From positions 1 through 64,000 of the forward strand of contig NZ_BMFY01000006.1 of assembly GCF_014639315.1 (NCBI RefSeq): a stretch of DNA of 64,000 bases, read 5' to 3'. A program made the position numbers and the translations under genes. Below, one piece after another: positions 8,705-17,584 of this stretch. The first letter of the stretch is position 1; every line of letters begins with the position of its first letter. Under the pieces are notes generated by a model, which did no database searches, was not told the DNA's origin, and saw nothing but the letters and a program-made list of their open reading frames with translations. The DNA is from Sediminivirga luteola (GTDB lineage Bacteria > Actinomycetota > Actinomycetes > Actinomycetales > Brevibacteriaceae).

Positions 8705-10174
8705 TCAGCCCAGGCCGAGCACGCTCTGGATCGGACCGGAGACGAAGTACAGGACGAACAGCACAGCCGTGACGTACATCAGCGGATGCACCTCGCGGAA
8801 CTTGCCCCGCAGCACCTTGATCACCACATAGGTGATGAAGCCGGCGCCGATGCCGTTGGTGATGGAGTAGGAGAACGGCATCATCACCACGGTCATGAAC
8901 GCGGGGATGGCGATCTCCACGTCCTTCCAGTCGATCCGCACGATCTGCTGCATCATCAGGAAGCCCACCAGCACCAGCGTCGCCGAGGCCGCCTCGGTCG
9001 GGATCACCGCCGCCAGCGGTGCCAGCACGATCGTGGCCAGGAACAGCACGCCGGTGACGACGTTCGCCAGACCCGTACGGGCGCCGTCGCCCACGCCGAC
9101 GGTGGATTCGATGAAGCCCGAGTTCACCGAGGTGGAGGCGACGCCGCCGCCCATCGTGCCGATCGCATCGGCGACCATGATCCGCCGGGAGTAGGGGATC
9201 TCGCCGTCGGCGTCCTTGATGTTGCCGGCATTGGAGACACCGACCATCGTGCCCAGCAGATCGAAGAAGTTCGCCAGCAGCAGCGTGAAGACCACCAGCG
9301 TGGCCGCCACGACGCCGATGTTCTGCCAGGAGCCGAGCAGGTTGAACTGGCCCAGCAGGGACAGATCCGGCAGGCTGAACCAGTCCTGGTTCAGCGTCGG
9401 CGCCTCCAGGCCCCAGCCGTACGGGTTCTCCTCCCCATCCGGACCGATCCGCGGACCCACCCGGAACACCGACTCGATCGTGATGGCCAGGACGGTCGCG
9501 CCGATGATCGAGTACAGGATCGCGCCGCGCACCTTGGCGGCCCACATGACGAACAACGCGAAGAGGGCCACCAGGAAGATGAGCAGCGGCCAGCCGAAGA
9601 TGAAGCCGCCGACACCCAGTTCCAGGCCCGTGCCGCCGCCGTTCTGGATGAACCCGGCGTTGATCATGCCGATGAGGGCGATGAACAGGCCGATCCCGAC
9701 GCTGATGGCGATCTTCAGCGGCGAGGGCACGGCGTTGAAGATCGCCTGCCGGAAGCCGGTCAGCACCAGGATCAACAGGATGAAGCCCTCCAGGACCACC
9801 AGGCCCATCGCATCGGCCCAGGTCATGCCCGGCAGCACAACGATGCCGTAGGTGATGAAGGCCGAAAGGCCCAGCGAGGAGGACACCGCCATCGGGAACT
9901 TGCCCACGACGCCCATCAGGATCGTCAGCACGCCGGAGATGAGCGAGGTGGCTGCTGCGACGGCGGCGAGGTTCGGCGCGGCGCCGCCGCCCAGGTAGTG
10001 GCCGGTGGAGTCGGCGGAGGCGCCGATGATGAGGGGGTTGAGCACGACGATGTAGGACATCGCCAGGAACGTGGCCAAGCCGCCGCGCAGTTCGCGCCCG
10101 AACGTCGAACCGCGTTCGGTGATGTGGAAGTACCGGTCGATGGCCCCTCGCGGGGCCGTCGTCTGAGAGCTCAC
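8705..10174 (-). CDS. NCS2 family purine permease (AzgA-like)
   Basis: An integral membrane protein of about 489 residues. RYFHITERGSTFGRELRGG followed by ATFLAMSYIVVLNP is typical of the AzgA/PbuG branch, as are NFFDLLGTMVGVSNAGN and TSVNSGFIESTVGVGDGARTG. Members import adenine, guanine or hypoxanthine with protons. The start is uncertain: GTG at 10174 has AAGG eight bases upstream, while an ATG at 10198 adds eight residues. The upstream region has a cluster of CGTGCATGG repeats that could be an operator. Confidence 0.88.
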   Translation of the reverse strand: MSSQTTAPRGAIDRYFHITERGSTFGRELRGGLATFLAMSYIVVLNPLIIGASADSTGHYLGGGAAPNLAAVAAATSLISGVLTILMGVVGKFPMAVSSSLGLSAFITYGIVVLPGMTWADAMGLVVLEGFILLILVLTGFRQAIFNAVPSPLKIAISVGIGLFIALIGMINAGFIQNGGGTGLELGVGGFIFGWPLLIFLVALFALFVMWAAKVRGAILYSIIGATVLAITIESVFRVGPRIGPDGEENPYGWGLEAPTLNQDWFSLPDLSLLGQFNLLGSWQNIGVVAATLVVFTLLLANFFDLLGTMVGVSNAGNIKDADGEIPYSRRIMVADAIGTMGGGVASTSVNSGFIESTVGVGDGARTGLANVVTGVLFLATIVLAPLAAVIPTEAASATLVLVGFLMMQQIVRIDWKDVEIAIPAFMTVVMMPFSYSITNGIGAGFITYVVIKVLRGKFREVHPLMYVTAVLFVLYFVSGPIQSVLGLG

Positions 10175-10192
10175 AAGAACCGCCTTCTCGTC

Positions 10193-10290
10193 GTGCATGG
10201 AACCTGGCGCCGGATCATGCACGAACGCGTGCATGGGTCCGTTGCGCGGATCGTGCGGGAATCGTGCATGGGATCCATGCCGTGCATGGG
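10193..10290. repeat. Cluster of CGTGCATGG(G) boxes upstream of purine permease
   Basis: Four direct copies of CGTGCATGG occur, ending at about 10200, 10236, 10271 and 10289. A perfect inverted repeat CATGCACG-AACG-CGTGCATG spans 10216-10235. The array lies directly before the permease start on the minus strand and may bind a purine-responsive or other regulator. This role is inferred from position only. Confidence 0.5.
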
Positions 10291-10460
10291 ACAGCGCAGG
10301 AGGGGATCCGACTGAGCGATTCTAAAGGCGGGCGGCCAGACAGCCGAACCGGGGGTCCAGGAGGCCTCGCACGTCGCGTCTCGATGGCACGCCAAGAGGC
10401 GGGCCGTCCGCAGTCTGGGACCGGTTTGACCCGGGACCGCGCGACGGCATGTCATGAAGC

Positions 10461-11003
10461 ATGACTCGCATCGTGCCGCTTGAAGATGACACCCTTGACG
10501 CTGCCGCCGTCGTCCAGCTGACCGCCCTGCTGGCAGAACTCGTCCGTGACGACGCTGCGCTGGGGTGGGTCGACCCTCCCGGAGTCGAGGAGATCGAGAA
10601 ACTGCTCAAGCAGCTCCTGGCCCGCGAGCCCGGCGATGCCCACGCCGTCGTCGCCTTCGTCGAGGAGGAGGTGGCCGGGTTCGGCTACTGGACCCGGTAT
10701 CCCCGGCCCACGCACCGTCCTCATGCTGACCTGGAGAAGCTCGCCGTAGGCACCAGGTTCGGCGGCCGGGGCCTGGGCCGGGCGCTGCTGCGCGAGCTGA
10801 TCGCCGGGGCCCGCACGGCGGGCGTCGAGCAGCTGACCCTCGATTTCCGCGGAGACAACGCCCGGGCGGAGAAGCTCTATCTCAGCGAGGGCTTCCGCGA
10901 GTACGGCCGGCTACGGGAGTTCGTCGCACCGGCAGACGGCCGGCGCCTGGACAAGGTGCTGCACGTGCTCGACCTGCGCGAGGCCGGGGCACCCCACGCC
11001 TGA
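10461..11003 (+). CDS. GNAT family N-acetyltransferase
   Basis: A 180-residue single-domain acetyltransferase. Motif A is visible as LEKLAVGTRFGGRGLGRALL, with the R/G-x-x-G-x-G acetyl-CoA pyrophosphate loop, followed by LTLDFRGDNARAEKLYLSEGF, the usual motif B. The acceptor substrate is unknown. A second ATG just upstream (10454) is out of frame. No strong ribosome-binding site is visible before 10461. Confidence 0.8.
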   Translation: MTRIVPLEDDTLDAAAVVQLTALLAELVRDDAALGWVDPPGVEEIEKLLKQLLAREPGDAHAVVAFVEEEVAGFGYWTRYPRPTHRPHADLEKLAVGTRFGGRGLGRALLRELIAGARTAGVEQLTLDFRGDNARAEKLYLSEGFREYGRLREFVAPADGRRLDKVLHVLDLREAGAPHA

Positions 11004-11079
11004 GGGCAGGTGGGCTCTAGCTGCCGGCGAACGCGCCAGGCTCGCGATGAGCAAGGAGGGGGTGTATTCCCGGCCGGGT

Positions 11080-11085
11080 TAGACT
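11080..11085 (+). promoter_or_regulatory. -10 box TAGACT of a leaderless promoter
   Basis: TAGACT ends six bases before the ATG at 11092; no ribosome-binding site lies between. Confidence 0.6.
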
Positions 11086-11091
11086 CCGCGC

Positions 11092-11331
11092 ATGGGCAGG
11101 CCCGAAGGATTCTCCTACCAGGAGCGCAAGGACGGCAGTGTGGTGATCACCCATCACGGCCGTGTGGCCACCGTCCTGCGCGGGCGCCGAGCCGCTGATT
11201 TTCTCGCCGATGTCACAGACCTGCCTGCCACGGCTGCGGATGCGCAGGAACGCATGGCCCGTCTGACCGGAAACTACCGCCGTGGGAACGAGCGCACGTC
11301 GCGGCAGCACCCCCGCAATCAGCGCGTATGA
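11092..11331 (+). CDS. Small conserved actinobacterial protein, unknown function
   Basis: A 79-residue protein with a compact pattern: GFSYQERKDGSVVITHHGR, then a predicted beta strand and the helix RRAADFLADV. Small proteins of this type are common in Micrococcales, but I know of no assigned function. The tail is Arg/Asn-rich. It has a leaderless-type promoter and its 3' end overlaps the convergent PanE-like gene by 13 bases. Confidence 0.65.
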   Translation: MGRPEGFSYQERKDGSVVITHHGRVATVLRGRRAADFLADVTDLPATAADAQERMARLTGNYRRGNERTSRQHPRNQRV

Positions 11332-12233
11332 AGTTCCTCTGGCCTGATCGCGGCCAGGAGAGCCAGGACCATCCGGTTGACCGGCACCTCGATGCCGTGC
11401 CGCTCCGCTGCGCGGATGACGGCGCCGGTAAGGGCGTCGTACTCCAGCGGCCGCCCGGCCAGGAGGTCCTGGAGCATCGACGTCGGCGCGCCCGCCGGCA
11501 CGTTCTCCAGCCAGGTCAGTGCCGCGTGAGCGTCATCGGGGCCCAGCTGAGCGCCTTCAGCGCGCGCCACCTGGGCGGCCTCCAGCATGAGTTGCAACGC
11601 GATCCCGCCGACCCCCGGATCGCGGACCACGTCCACACGGCGCCCGGTGAGAGCGGTCAGCGGATTGAGGGTGATATTGGTCAGCAGCTTGGCCCACGCG
11701 ACGGTGCGAAGATCTGTTTCCAGCTCCACGCGCAGCCCGCCGGCGGCGAGTTCCGGGGCCAGGTCCCGTGCGGCGTCCTCGTCCGGTAGCGCCAGGTCCC
11801 TGGTGCCGGCGTGCCGCACCAGGGCGCGACCAGGAGCCGAACGCTCCACATTCAGGTACACGATGGCCGGGACGATCTGCGCCGGCCCCGCATACGGAGC
11901 CACCCGCTCGCGGTGCTCCACGCCGTTCTGCGCCACGAGAAGCCGCACTTCCGGCCGGGCGAGAGCCCGAAGCCATGTCGCGGCAGCCTCGGTGTGATGC
12001 GCTTTGACGGCGAGCACGGCGGTGTCCGCCTCCGCTAGGTCGCCAGGGGTTTCCGCGTGCCTGACCGGCCATTGCTCGACGGCGCCGGCCTCGGTGACCT
12101 CGATCCGCTCGAACCGCGTGCCCCCGCAGACGATCACCTCGCGGCCGCCACGAGCGAACGCCGCAGCCAGCGCCAAGCCGATCGCACCGGCACCGATGAC
12201 CGCCAGTGGCCGGCCTGATGCAGTGGTCCCCAT
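11319..12233 (-). CDS. 2-dehydropantoate 2-reductase family protein (PanE-like)
   Basis: A 304-residue NADP-dependent reductase. The N-terminal Rossmann motif is VIGAGAIGLALAAAFARGG; a lysine in AVKAHHTEAA and NGVEHRE match the ketopantoate reductase catalytic region; the C-terminal domain has the conserved KLLTNITLNPLTALTG and SMLQDLLAGRPLE(Y/I)D. Classic PanE makes pantoate for coenzyme A, but actinobacteria carry several paralogues, so the exact substrate is not certain. The ATG has GAGGAG eight bases upstream. Confidence 0.82.
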   Translation of the reverse strand: MGTTASGRPLAVIGAGAIGLALAAAFARGGREVIVCGGTRFERIEVTEAGAVEQWPVRHAETPGDLAEADTAVLAVKAHHTEAAATWLRALARPEVRLLVAQNGVEHRERVAPYAGPAQIVPAIVYLNVERSAPGRALVRHAGTRDLALPDEDAARDLAPELAAGGLRVELETDLRTVAWAKLLTNITLNPLTALTGRRVDVVRDPGVGGIALQLMLEAAQVARAEGAQLGPDDAHAALTWLENVPAGAPTSMLQDLLAGRPLEYDALTGAVIRAAERHGIEVPVNRMVLALLAAIRPEELHTR

Positions 12234-12387
12234 GCGTGTGTCTCCTCGTCGTGCCGTCCGGGATGGTGCGGGCGTCGATGCCGTGGCGCGCCCATGCCCA
12301 GCAAGGATATCGGCCCGGACGCACCGGACCGCCGTTGCCGCACGCATAGCAGGCACCCTGGACGGTGAGGATACCGAGTCAGGTGGG

Positions 12388-12417
12388 GACGGGCCGGCGC
12401 GCCGGCGTCGGCCCGTC
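12388..12417 (-). terminator. Stem-loop after the lipoprotein gene
   Basis: GACGGGCCG pairs with CGGCCCGTC (9 bp) around a GC-rich 12-base loop, just 3' of the lipoprotein gene. There is no U-run, as is common in high-GC actinobacteria. Confidence 0.5.
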
Positions 12418-12428
12418 ACGACACGATC

Positions 12429-13043
12429 TCACCGGGGAAGGTCTCGGAGAGTGACCTCGAAGCTCTCAGGATCCGGAAGCTGGCGCGCCAGCTGAGCGTG
12501 CACCGATTCGGCCCGGGGGTCGCGATCCTCCCGGAGGACGAGGTTCAGCCGGACGGGGAAGTTGCGACTCGTTTCGCGATACAGAACCCCGCGGACGCCC
12601 ACGTCCCCGGCGACGTCCTCAGCCGCCAGGAGCACCTCGATCACGTCGGTCCACTCCTCAGCGCTGAGCTGCATCAGGTGCTCATTGGGAGAGTCGTATA
12701 TGAAGTACATGCGGTGGTGCTGAAGCACGGCGTCCTCGGTGAGCTTCAAGGTGGGGAGGAAGCCATGCTCCTCTTCCAGCGCGGCCAGGTGCTCGCCCAG
12801 CGCCTGGGGCTCGGCTCCCTCCACGACCTCGGCGTGGAAGCTGGTGAGGTGCCCGGATGAGCAGCCCTTCAGTCGTTCCCCGAGGTCGCAGCTGGACACC
12901 GAGTAGTGCTCTTCAACCAGCAGCTCCGGATCCATATCCGAGATGAAACGATGGGCCTGCCTCTCCCCGGATGAGCAGGCCGTCAGGACAAGCAGCACGG
13001 CGCAGGCCACCCCCGCCGTAAGCACTCTCCGCATCCTGCGCAC
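12429..13043 (-). CDS. Putative lipoprotein, unknown function
   Basis: A protein of about 204 residues with a basic N-terminus, a hydrophobic stretch and the lipobox LTAC, so it is predicted to be lipid-anchored on the outer face of the membrane. Two further cysteines (SSCDLGERLKGCSS) could form a disulfide. The rest is a soluble acidic domain I do not recognise. The start may be GTG at 13043 or ATG at 13034; both give a proper signal peptide. Confidence 0.6.
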   Translation of the reverse strand: MRRMRRVLTAGVACAVLLVLTACSSGERQAHRFISDMDPELLVEEHYSVSSCDLGERLKGCSSGHLTSFHAEVVEGAEPQALGEHLAALEEEHGFLPTLKLTEDAVLQHHRMYFIYDSPNEHLMQLSAEEWTDVIEVLLAAEDVAGDVGVRGVLYRETSRNFPVRLNLVLREDRDPRAESVHAQLARQLPDPESFEVTLRDLPR

Positions 13044-13142
13044 AGCACCAGCCTGCCACGCGGGGATGACGGGGAAGTGAAATCGCCGGTGGTGGGCGAG
13101 GCCACGGCACGTGCTCGCTCGGGTGGGACCGCCCGGTCCGCC

Positions 13143-13928
13143 TCAGGTGGTCCGCGCCGACCGCTGTTCCAGCACCTCCAGTCCGGAGATGATCAGATCC
13201 AGGCCGAAGTCGTATTCGGCGTCCACTGAATCCGGCTCCGCCCGGCCTTGCGAGCCCCCCCGGTCTTCGGACGCGACGTAGTAACCGGCCTCCATGAGCG
13301 GTTTCAGATGGGGAAAGCGCTGCGCCGTGATCACCTCACCGAGCATGTCGATCCCCTCGGCGCCGATGGCGACCTCGCCCTCTTCCCGCAGGTTCTGCTC
13401 CAGCTCCACGGATGAGGCGACATGCTGGGAGACGACCAGGATGACCCCGATCTTCTCGTCGTCGCGCAGATCCAGGCTCTGCAGCGCGGCCAGACCTAGC
13501 TCCGCGGCGCGCACAGAGTTGGGCATCAGGACTGCGATCTGCCCGCGGGGCAGTTCCAGCACCCACGGGTGCGCACGGTAGGCGGCCCGGACCGTGGCGG
13601 CCCAGGCGCGCAGCGCCTCCTGCCAGGTTCCCGGCAGTTTCAGCTTCTCCGGCCCGGCAAGCGCGGCGTCCTGCATCAGCCGCAGCAGCTCGTCCTTGCT
13701 GGAGACGTACCGGTAGAGCGACATGGTGGTGAAACCCAGCGACCTGGCTACCGCCTGCATGGTGACCGCCGCGAGGCCTTCCACGTCGGCGATCTTTATG
13801 GCAGCCTCCACGATCCGCTCATGGCTCAGCCCGCGGCTGGGTCCACGCTGCGGCACCTCATGCATGCCCCATGCGATGGCGACCGCTCGTGGCAGTCCGG
13901 TGTCTGTGGTCTCTGCCATGTTCTGCAT
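13143..13928 (-). CDS. TetR family transcriptional regulator
   Basis: A 261-residue regulator. The DNA-binding domain is clear: ERIVEAAIKIADVEGLAAVTMQAVARSLGFTTMSLYRYVSSKDELL. The C-terminal part is the larger ligand-binding domain typical of TetR proteins that control drug exporters (the TetR_C type seen near daunorubicin-like ABC pumps). It is divergent from such an ABC exporter, with a palindrome in the shared gap, so it most likely represses both genes until a ligand binds. Start taken as ATG 13928; ATG 13919 is possible. Confidence 0.88.
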   Translation of the reverse strand: MQNMAETTDTGLPRAVAIAWGMHEVPQRGPSRGLSHERIVEAAIKIADVEGLAAVTMQAVARSLGFTTMSLYRYVSSKDELLRLMQDAALAGPEKLKLPGTWQEALRAWAATVRAAYRAHPWVLELPRGQIAVLMPNSVRAAELGLAALQSLDLRDDEKIGVILVVSQHVASSVELEQNLREEGEVAIGAEGIDMLGEVITAQRFPHLKPLMEAGYYVASEDRGGSQGRAEPDSVDAEYDFGLDLIISGLEVLEQRSARTT

Positions 13929-13992
13929 TCTCTCATCGCCTGCACCACGCATGCCGGCACGCGACCGCGCCGCACCAACGGATGTGTACGTG

Positions 13993-14021
13993 ATAAACAG
14001 TATGTGCCATACTCTGTTTAT
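13993..14021. promoter_or_regulatory. Probable TetR operator between regulator and ABC exporter
   Basis: An imperfect inverted repeat: ATAAACAG-TATG, spacer TGC, CATA-CT-CTGTTTAT, identical on both arms except for a two-base insertion. It overlaps the putative -10 region and the start codon of the exporter ATPase, so binding would block transcription. It is AT-rich against a GC-rich background. Confidence 0.6.
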
Positions 14022-14925
14022 GCCATACACAGACGAGTGGCTCATCGAGATCGCAGGACTCTCCAAGAGCTACGGCCAACGCCACGTCCTGCAAGACCTG
14101 AACCTCGCCCTGGCGCCTGGTATCCATGCGTTACTGGGTCCCAATGGAGCGGGTAAGACAACTCTCGTCAACATCCTCTCCACGCTGATCCGATACGACG
14201 CCGGCCGGGCCAGGGTGCTCGGACTTGACCCGCAGCGGGACCGGGCGCAATTGCAGAAGCTGATCTCGCTCACCGGCCAGTACGCCGCCGTCGACGGTGC
14301 GCTCACCGGGGCGGAGAACATGCTCATGATGGGGCGGCTCTTCGGGCTCTCTCGTCGCGAGGCCAGACGACGGGCCGATGAGCTGCTGGAACGCTTTGAG
14401 CTGAGCGCGGCGGCCGGCAGGCGCGTCGCCACCTATTCCGGCGGTATGCGCCGCAAGCTGGACATCGCCGCCAGCCTGATCGCCGGTCCGCGGCTCATTT
14501 TCCTGGACGAGCCGACCACGGGTCTGGACACCAGGAGCCGGCAGGCGCTCTGGGACGAGATCAACGCGCTGGCCGCCACCGGCACCTCGATCTTCCTGAC
14601 CACGCAGTACCTCGAAGAAGCCGATGTGCTCGCCGAGCAGATCATGGTCCTCCACGGCGGATCGATCATCGCCGCCGGCACCGCCCCGGAACTGAAGCAG
14701 CGCGTGGGCGGTTCGACGATCCAGCTCCATGACGAGGCCGGTCATCTTCTCCAGGAAGTTCCCACGCGTGGCTCTGCGGCCGACGTCGCCCGGGATCTGA
14801 CTGCCCTCGCCCGGACCCGTCCGGAAGCCACCGTGACCGTGCGCCGTCCCACCCTTGACGAAGTGTTCCTGCAGCTCACCGGTGCGCCCGCCGGGCAGAA
14901 CCAGAAAGACGAGACCCCAGCATGA
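14020..14925 (+). CDS. ABC exporter ATPase (DrrA-like)
   Basis: A 301-residue ATP-binding protein of the daunorubicin-resistance (DrrA) type. Walker A is GPNGAGKTT, the signature is YSGGMRRKLDIA, and Walker B is LIFLDEPTTGLD, followed by TTQYLEEADVLA as the switch region. The C-terminal extension ending TLDEVFLQLTG is typical of this subfamily. It should drive export of a drug-like or lipid compound with the permease encoded next, whose start overlaps this gene's stop by four bases. Confidence 0.93.
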   Translation: MPYTDEWLIEIAGLSKSYGQRHVLQDLNLALAPGIHALLGPNGAGKTTLVNILSTLIRYDAGRARVLGLDPQRDRAQLQKLISLTGQYAAVDGALTGAENMLMMGRLFGLSRREARRRADELLERFELSAAAGRRVATYSGGMRRKLDIAASLIAGPRLIFLDEPTTGLDTRSRQALWDEINALAATGTSIFLTTQYLEEADVLAEQIMVLHGGSIIAAGTAPELKQRVGGSTIQLHDEAGHLLQEVPTRGSAADVARDLTALARTRPEATVTVRRPTLDEVFLQLTGAPAGQNQKDETPA

Positions 14926-15752
14926 GCGTCGCCACCACCGTTTCGAGAACTTCCTCACCGCGTCCGACCCCGAGCCAGGGCGCCGGATTCCTGACCGGCC
15001 TGAAAGTCTTCACCGCGCGCAGCCTCAAGCATTCCTTCCGCGACGCGGAGTCGCTGCTGATGGCCGTCATGCTGCCGCTGATGCTCATGCTGATCTTCAC
15101 CTTCATCTTCGGCGAGTCCATCGCCGCGGGCCAGGGGGGCGACCGCGGCGACTACCTGGCCTATGTGCTGCCGGCCATCGCGCTCACAGCGGCCGGGTTC
15201 GGCGCCTCCTACACCGCCGTCGTGGTCTCCAACGACATGACCACCGGATTCATGAACAGGCTGCGCACCATGCCGTTCCCCTCCGTCACCGTGCTGCTAG
15301 GGCACACGGCATCGTCGATGGTGCGCAATCTGCTGGCCACCGCGGTCGTGGTCGCCGTGGCCTTCGCGCTCGGATTCCGGACCGAGGCCTCGGTGATGCA
15401 GTTCTCCGGCGCCGTCGGCCTCATCGCTCTCTGGATCCTCGTGATCACCGTGGTCTTCGCGGTCCTCGGCATGGTGGCGGGTTCCGCGGAGGCTGCCAGC
15501 GGCTACGGCTTCATCCTGCTGTTCCTGCCCTATGTCTCCTCCGGATTCGCTCCGGTGGAGACGATGCCGGGCTGGCTGCGGGGCTTCGCGGGGTATCAGC
15601 CGATGACCCCCGTCATCGACGCCTCCCGGGCGCTGCTGAACGGTCAGGCACCGGGCAGCGAGTGGTGGATCGGCGTCCTGTGGTGTGCCGGTTTCATCGC
15701 CGCGGCCGTCTGGCTCGCCGCGGCGATCTTCCCCAGGAAGGTCGCCCGCTGA
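14922..15752 (+). CDS. ABC-2 type exporter permease (DrrB-like)
   Basis: A 276-residue membrane protein with six predicted helices, starting with ARSLKHSFRDAESLLMAVMLPLML and a long helix, typical of ABC-2 permeases. The conserved PYVSSGFAPVETMPGWLRGFAGYQPMTPVIDASRALL region near the C-terminus is the DrrB signature. ATGA overlap with the ATPase gene implies translational coupling. It would form the channel of the TetR-controlled exporter. Confidence 0.92.
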   Translation: MSVATTVSRTSSPRPTPSQGAGFLTGLKVFTARSLKHSFRDAESLLMAVMLPLMLMLIFTFIFGESIAAGQGGDRGDYLAYVLPAIALTAAGFGASYTAVVVSNDMTTGFMNRLRTMPFPSVTVLLGHTASSMVRNLLATAVVVAVAFALGFRTEASVMQFSGAVGLIALWILVITVVFAVLGMVAGSAEAASGYGFILLFLPYVSSGFAPVETMPGWLRGFAGYQPMTPVIDASRALLNGQAPGSEWWIGVLWCAGFIAAAVWLAAAIFPRKVAR

Positions 15753-15889
15753 CTGTAAATCAGCCGGCTGCGCGCGGCGGTACGACCCCGGGAGGGGCAT
15801 CGGTGCCTGCGTCGCTAGCATGGAGGACAGCGTGCGGACCGCTTGGATCGGCGCCGCGCGGAATCCGCCTGATCGTCGAAGAGGTCGCC

Positions 15890-16702
15890 ATGGACGCTGC
15901 TGTCGCGCTCGAGTTGAAGGACGTGACGTTCCGCCGGGGAGACAAGGAGATCCTGCACGGCATCTCCTTCACTGTGAAGCGCGGCGAGCACTGGGTGATG
16001 CTCGGCCCGAACGGCGCGGGCAAGAGCACTGTCCTCGGGTTCTGCGGTGCGCTGGTCCACCCGACCTCCGGCACCGCCGATGTCCTGGGCGAGCGCCTCG
16101 GCCGGGTGGAGTTGCAAGCGCTCCGCCGGCGGATCGGCCACGTGAACCCCCGACACCCTCTACGGTCACCGCTGACTGTCACTCAGGTGGTCCTGACCGG
16201 CCTGACCGGCACTATCGAGACGCCGATGCGGTGGTCACCGTCGGCTGACGAGTTGCAGCAGGCGCACGGCGTGATCGAGACGCTCGGTCTTGGCGGCAAA
16301 GCCGCGGAGCGCTGGCCCACGCTCTCCCAGGGCGAGCGGGGCCGGACGCTGATCGCGCAGGCGCTGGTGGCCGACCCCGATCTTCTCCTCCTGGACGAGC
16401 CCTCTACGGGCCTGGACGTCGCGGCCCGCGAGCAGCTGCTGGAGACTATCGACCTCCTCAGCGAGACCCACCCGGAGCTGACCTCGGTCCTGGTGACACA
16501 CCACCTCGAAGAGCTCCCGGCGAGCACCGGGCACGCCCTGCTGCTCTCCGCCGGCCGCGTGGTGGCGGCCGGAGAGGTCGGGGACGTGCTCACCAGTCAG
16601 CATGTCTCGGCAGCCTTCGGTCATCCCATCGAGGTGGAGCACCGGGACGGCAGATGGAGTGCCCGCGCCGCCCGCCGCCGCCGGGTTTCCGTCTCAGCCT
16701 GA
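15890..16702 (+). CDS. Stand-alone ABC ATPase (YlmA/ModF-like)
   Basis: A 270-residue ATPase with Walker A GPNGAGKST, a signature in the degenerate form LSQGERGRTLIAQAL and Walker B LLLLDEPSTGLD, then VTHHLEELP. The degenerate signature and the absence of a partner permease fit the YlmA/ModF group of single ABC proteins, whose roles are poorly known. The ATG has GAAGAGG five bases upstream. The 137-bp gap from the exporter suggests its own promoter. Confidence 0.82.
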   Translation: MDAAVALELKDVTFRRGDKEILHGISFTVKRGEHWVMLGPNGAGKSTVLGFCGALVHPTSGTADVLGERLGRVELQALRRRIGHVNPRHPLRSPLTVTQVVLTGLTGTIETPMRWSPSADELQQAHGVIETLGLGGKAAERWPTLSQGERGRTLIAQALVADPDLLLLDEPSTGLDVAAREQLLETIDLLSETHPELTSVLVTHHLEELPASTGHALLLSAGRVVAAGEVGDVLTSQHVSAAFGHPIEVEHRDGRWSARAARRRRVSVSA

Positions 16703-16808
16703 CGCCGCACGGCCATCCGCGGCCCGGTCGCTCTGCGTTCTCCGACGGCTCCCAGCCGCGGCTCGATCATCGATCTACTGAGTGTGATCACGGTCGGGCT
16801 CGCCGCTA

Positions 16809-16828
16809 TTGACAAAATAATTTTTCAA
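16809..16828. promoter_or_regulatory. AT-rich near-palindrome with -35-like TTGACA
   Basis: TTGACAAAATAATTTTTCAA is a 20-bp near-palindrome (8 of 10 positions match between arms) and begins with a perfect -35 hexamer TTGACA. It is 15 bases before the ArsR-type regulator start and is very AT-rich. This fits an autoregulatory operator overlapping the promoter. Confidence 0.6.
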
Positions 16829-16843
16829 TAGGACTGTAGAAGC

Positions 16844-17518
16844 ATGCAGGATGTCGGAATGATCAGCAATGCTGAGGCGGCCGAAGCCTCCCTGCACCCC
16901 ATGCGCCGGCAGCTCTTGGCTGAACTGTCCGAACCGCGTTCGGCCACCGGGCTGGCGGCCAGGCTCGGGATGCCGCGACAGAAGGTGAACTACCACCTGC
17001 GCATCCTGGAACAGCACGGCCTGGTCGAGTTGGTCGAGGAACGCCGGCGCGGGAACTTCACCGAACGGGTCGTGCAGGCCTCGGCTGCCTCCTATGTGAT
17101 CTCCCCGGGAACCCTCGGGGAGATGCAGCCCGATCCGGCCTACGCTCCGGACCGGCTCTCCGCACGCTGGCTGCTCGCGCTCGCCTCCCGCCTGGTGCGC
17201 GACGTGGGCACTCTGCTCGCGGGAGCCCGGAAGGCACGTAGGGCCGTGGCGACGTTCGCGATGGACGGGGAGATCCGCTTCATCTCCGCGGCGGACCGGG
17301 CCGCGTTCGCCGAGGAGCTCTCCGAGGCGATCACCGGCCTCGTGGCCAAGTACCACCGCGACCGGCAGCCCGGTGACGGTGAGGGCAAGCTGCACCGGCT
17401 CGTCGTCGCCGTCCACCCGGCAGTCCCGGCGGATGCCCAGCCGCCGGGCGGCCGCGGCTCCCGCCCCGGATCCCGCCACGGCCCTGGCCCGGCCGGTCGT
17501 GATCGTCCCGATCAGTGA
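16844..17518 (+). CDS. ArsR-type winged-helix regulator
   Basis: A 224-residue protein with an N-terminal winged helix: LHPMRRQLLAELSEPRSATGLAARLGMPRQKVNYHLRILEQHGLVEL is characteristic. A C-terminal effector-type helical domain follows, and the last ~35 residues are Gly/Pro/Arg-rich and look unstructured. The start could also be the ATG at 16859. It lies 66 bases before an SRPBCC-fold gene; paired regulators of this kind commonly control their SRPBCC partner. Confidence 0.8.
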   Translation: MQDVGMISNAEAAEASLHPMRRQLLAELSEPRSATGLAARLGMPRQKVNYHLRILEQHGLVELVEERRRGNFTERVVQASAASYVISPGTLGEMQPDPAYAPDRLSARWLLALASRLVRDVGTLLAGARKARRAVATFAMDGEIRFISAADRAAFAEELSEAITGLVAKYHRDRQPGDGEGKLHRLVVAVHPAVPADAQPPGGRGSRPGSRHGPGPAGRDRPDQ

Positions 17519-17584
17519 AACCCGGCCGTTCGCGGCCACACTCACCCGCATTGGCGGCCCGCCGCCCACCACGAGGAGATTCAG

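Noticed and set aside
14855-16702. A single 615-codon frame joining the DrrB region to the second ABC ATPase
   Set aside because: Its first half is out of frame with the real permease; the ATPase has its own ATG with a ribosome-binding site at 15890.
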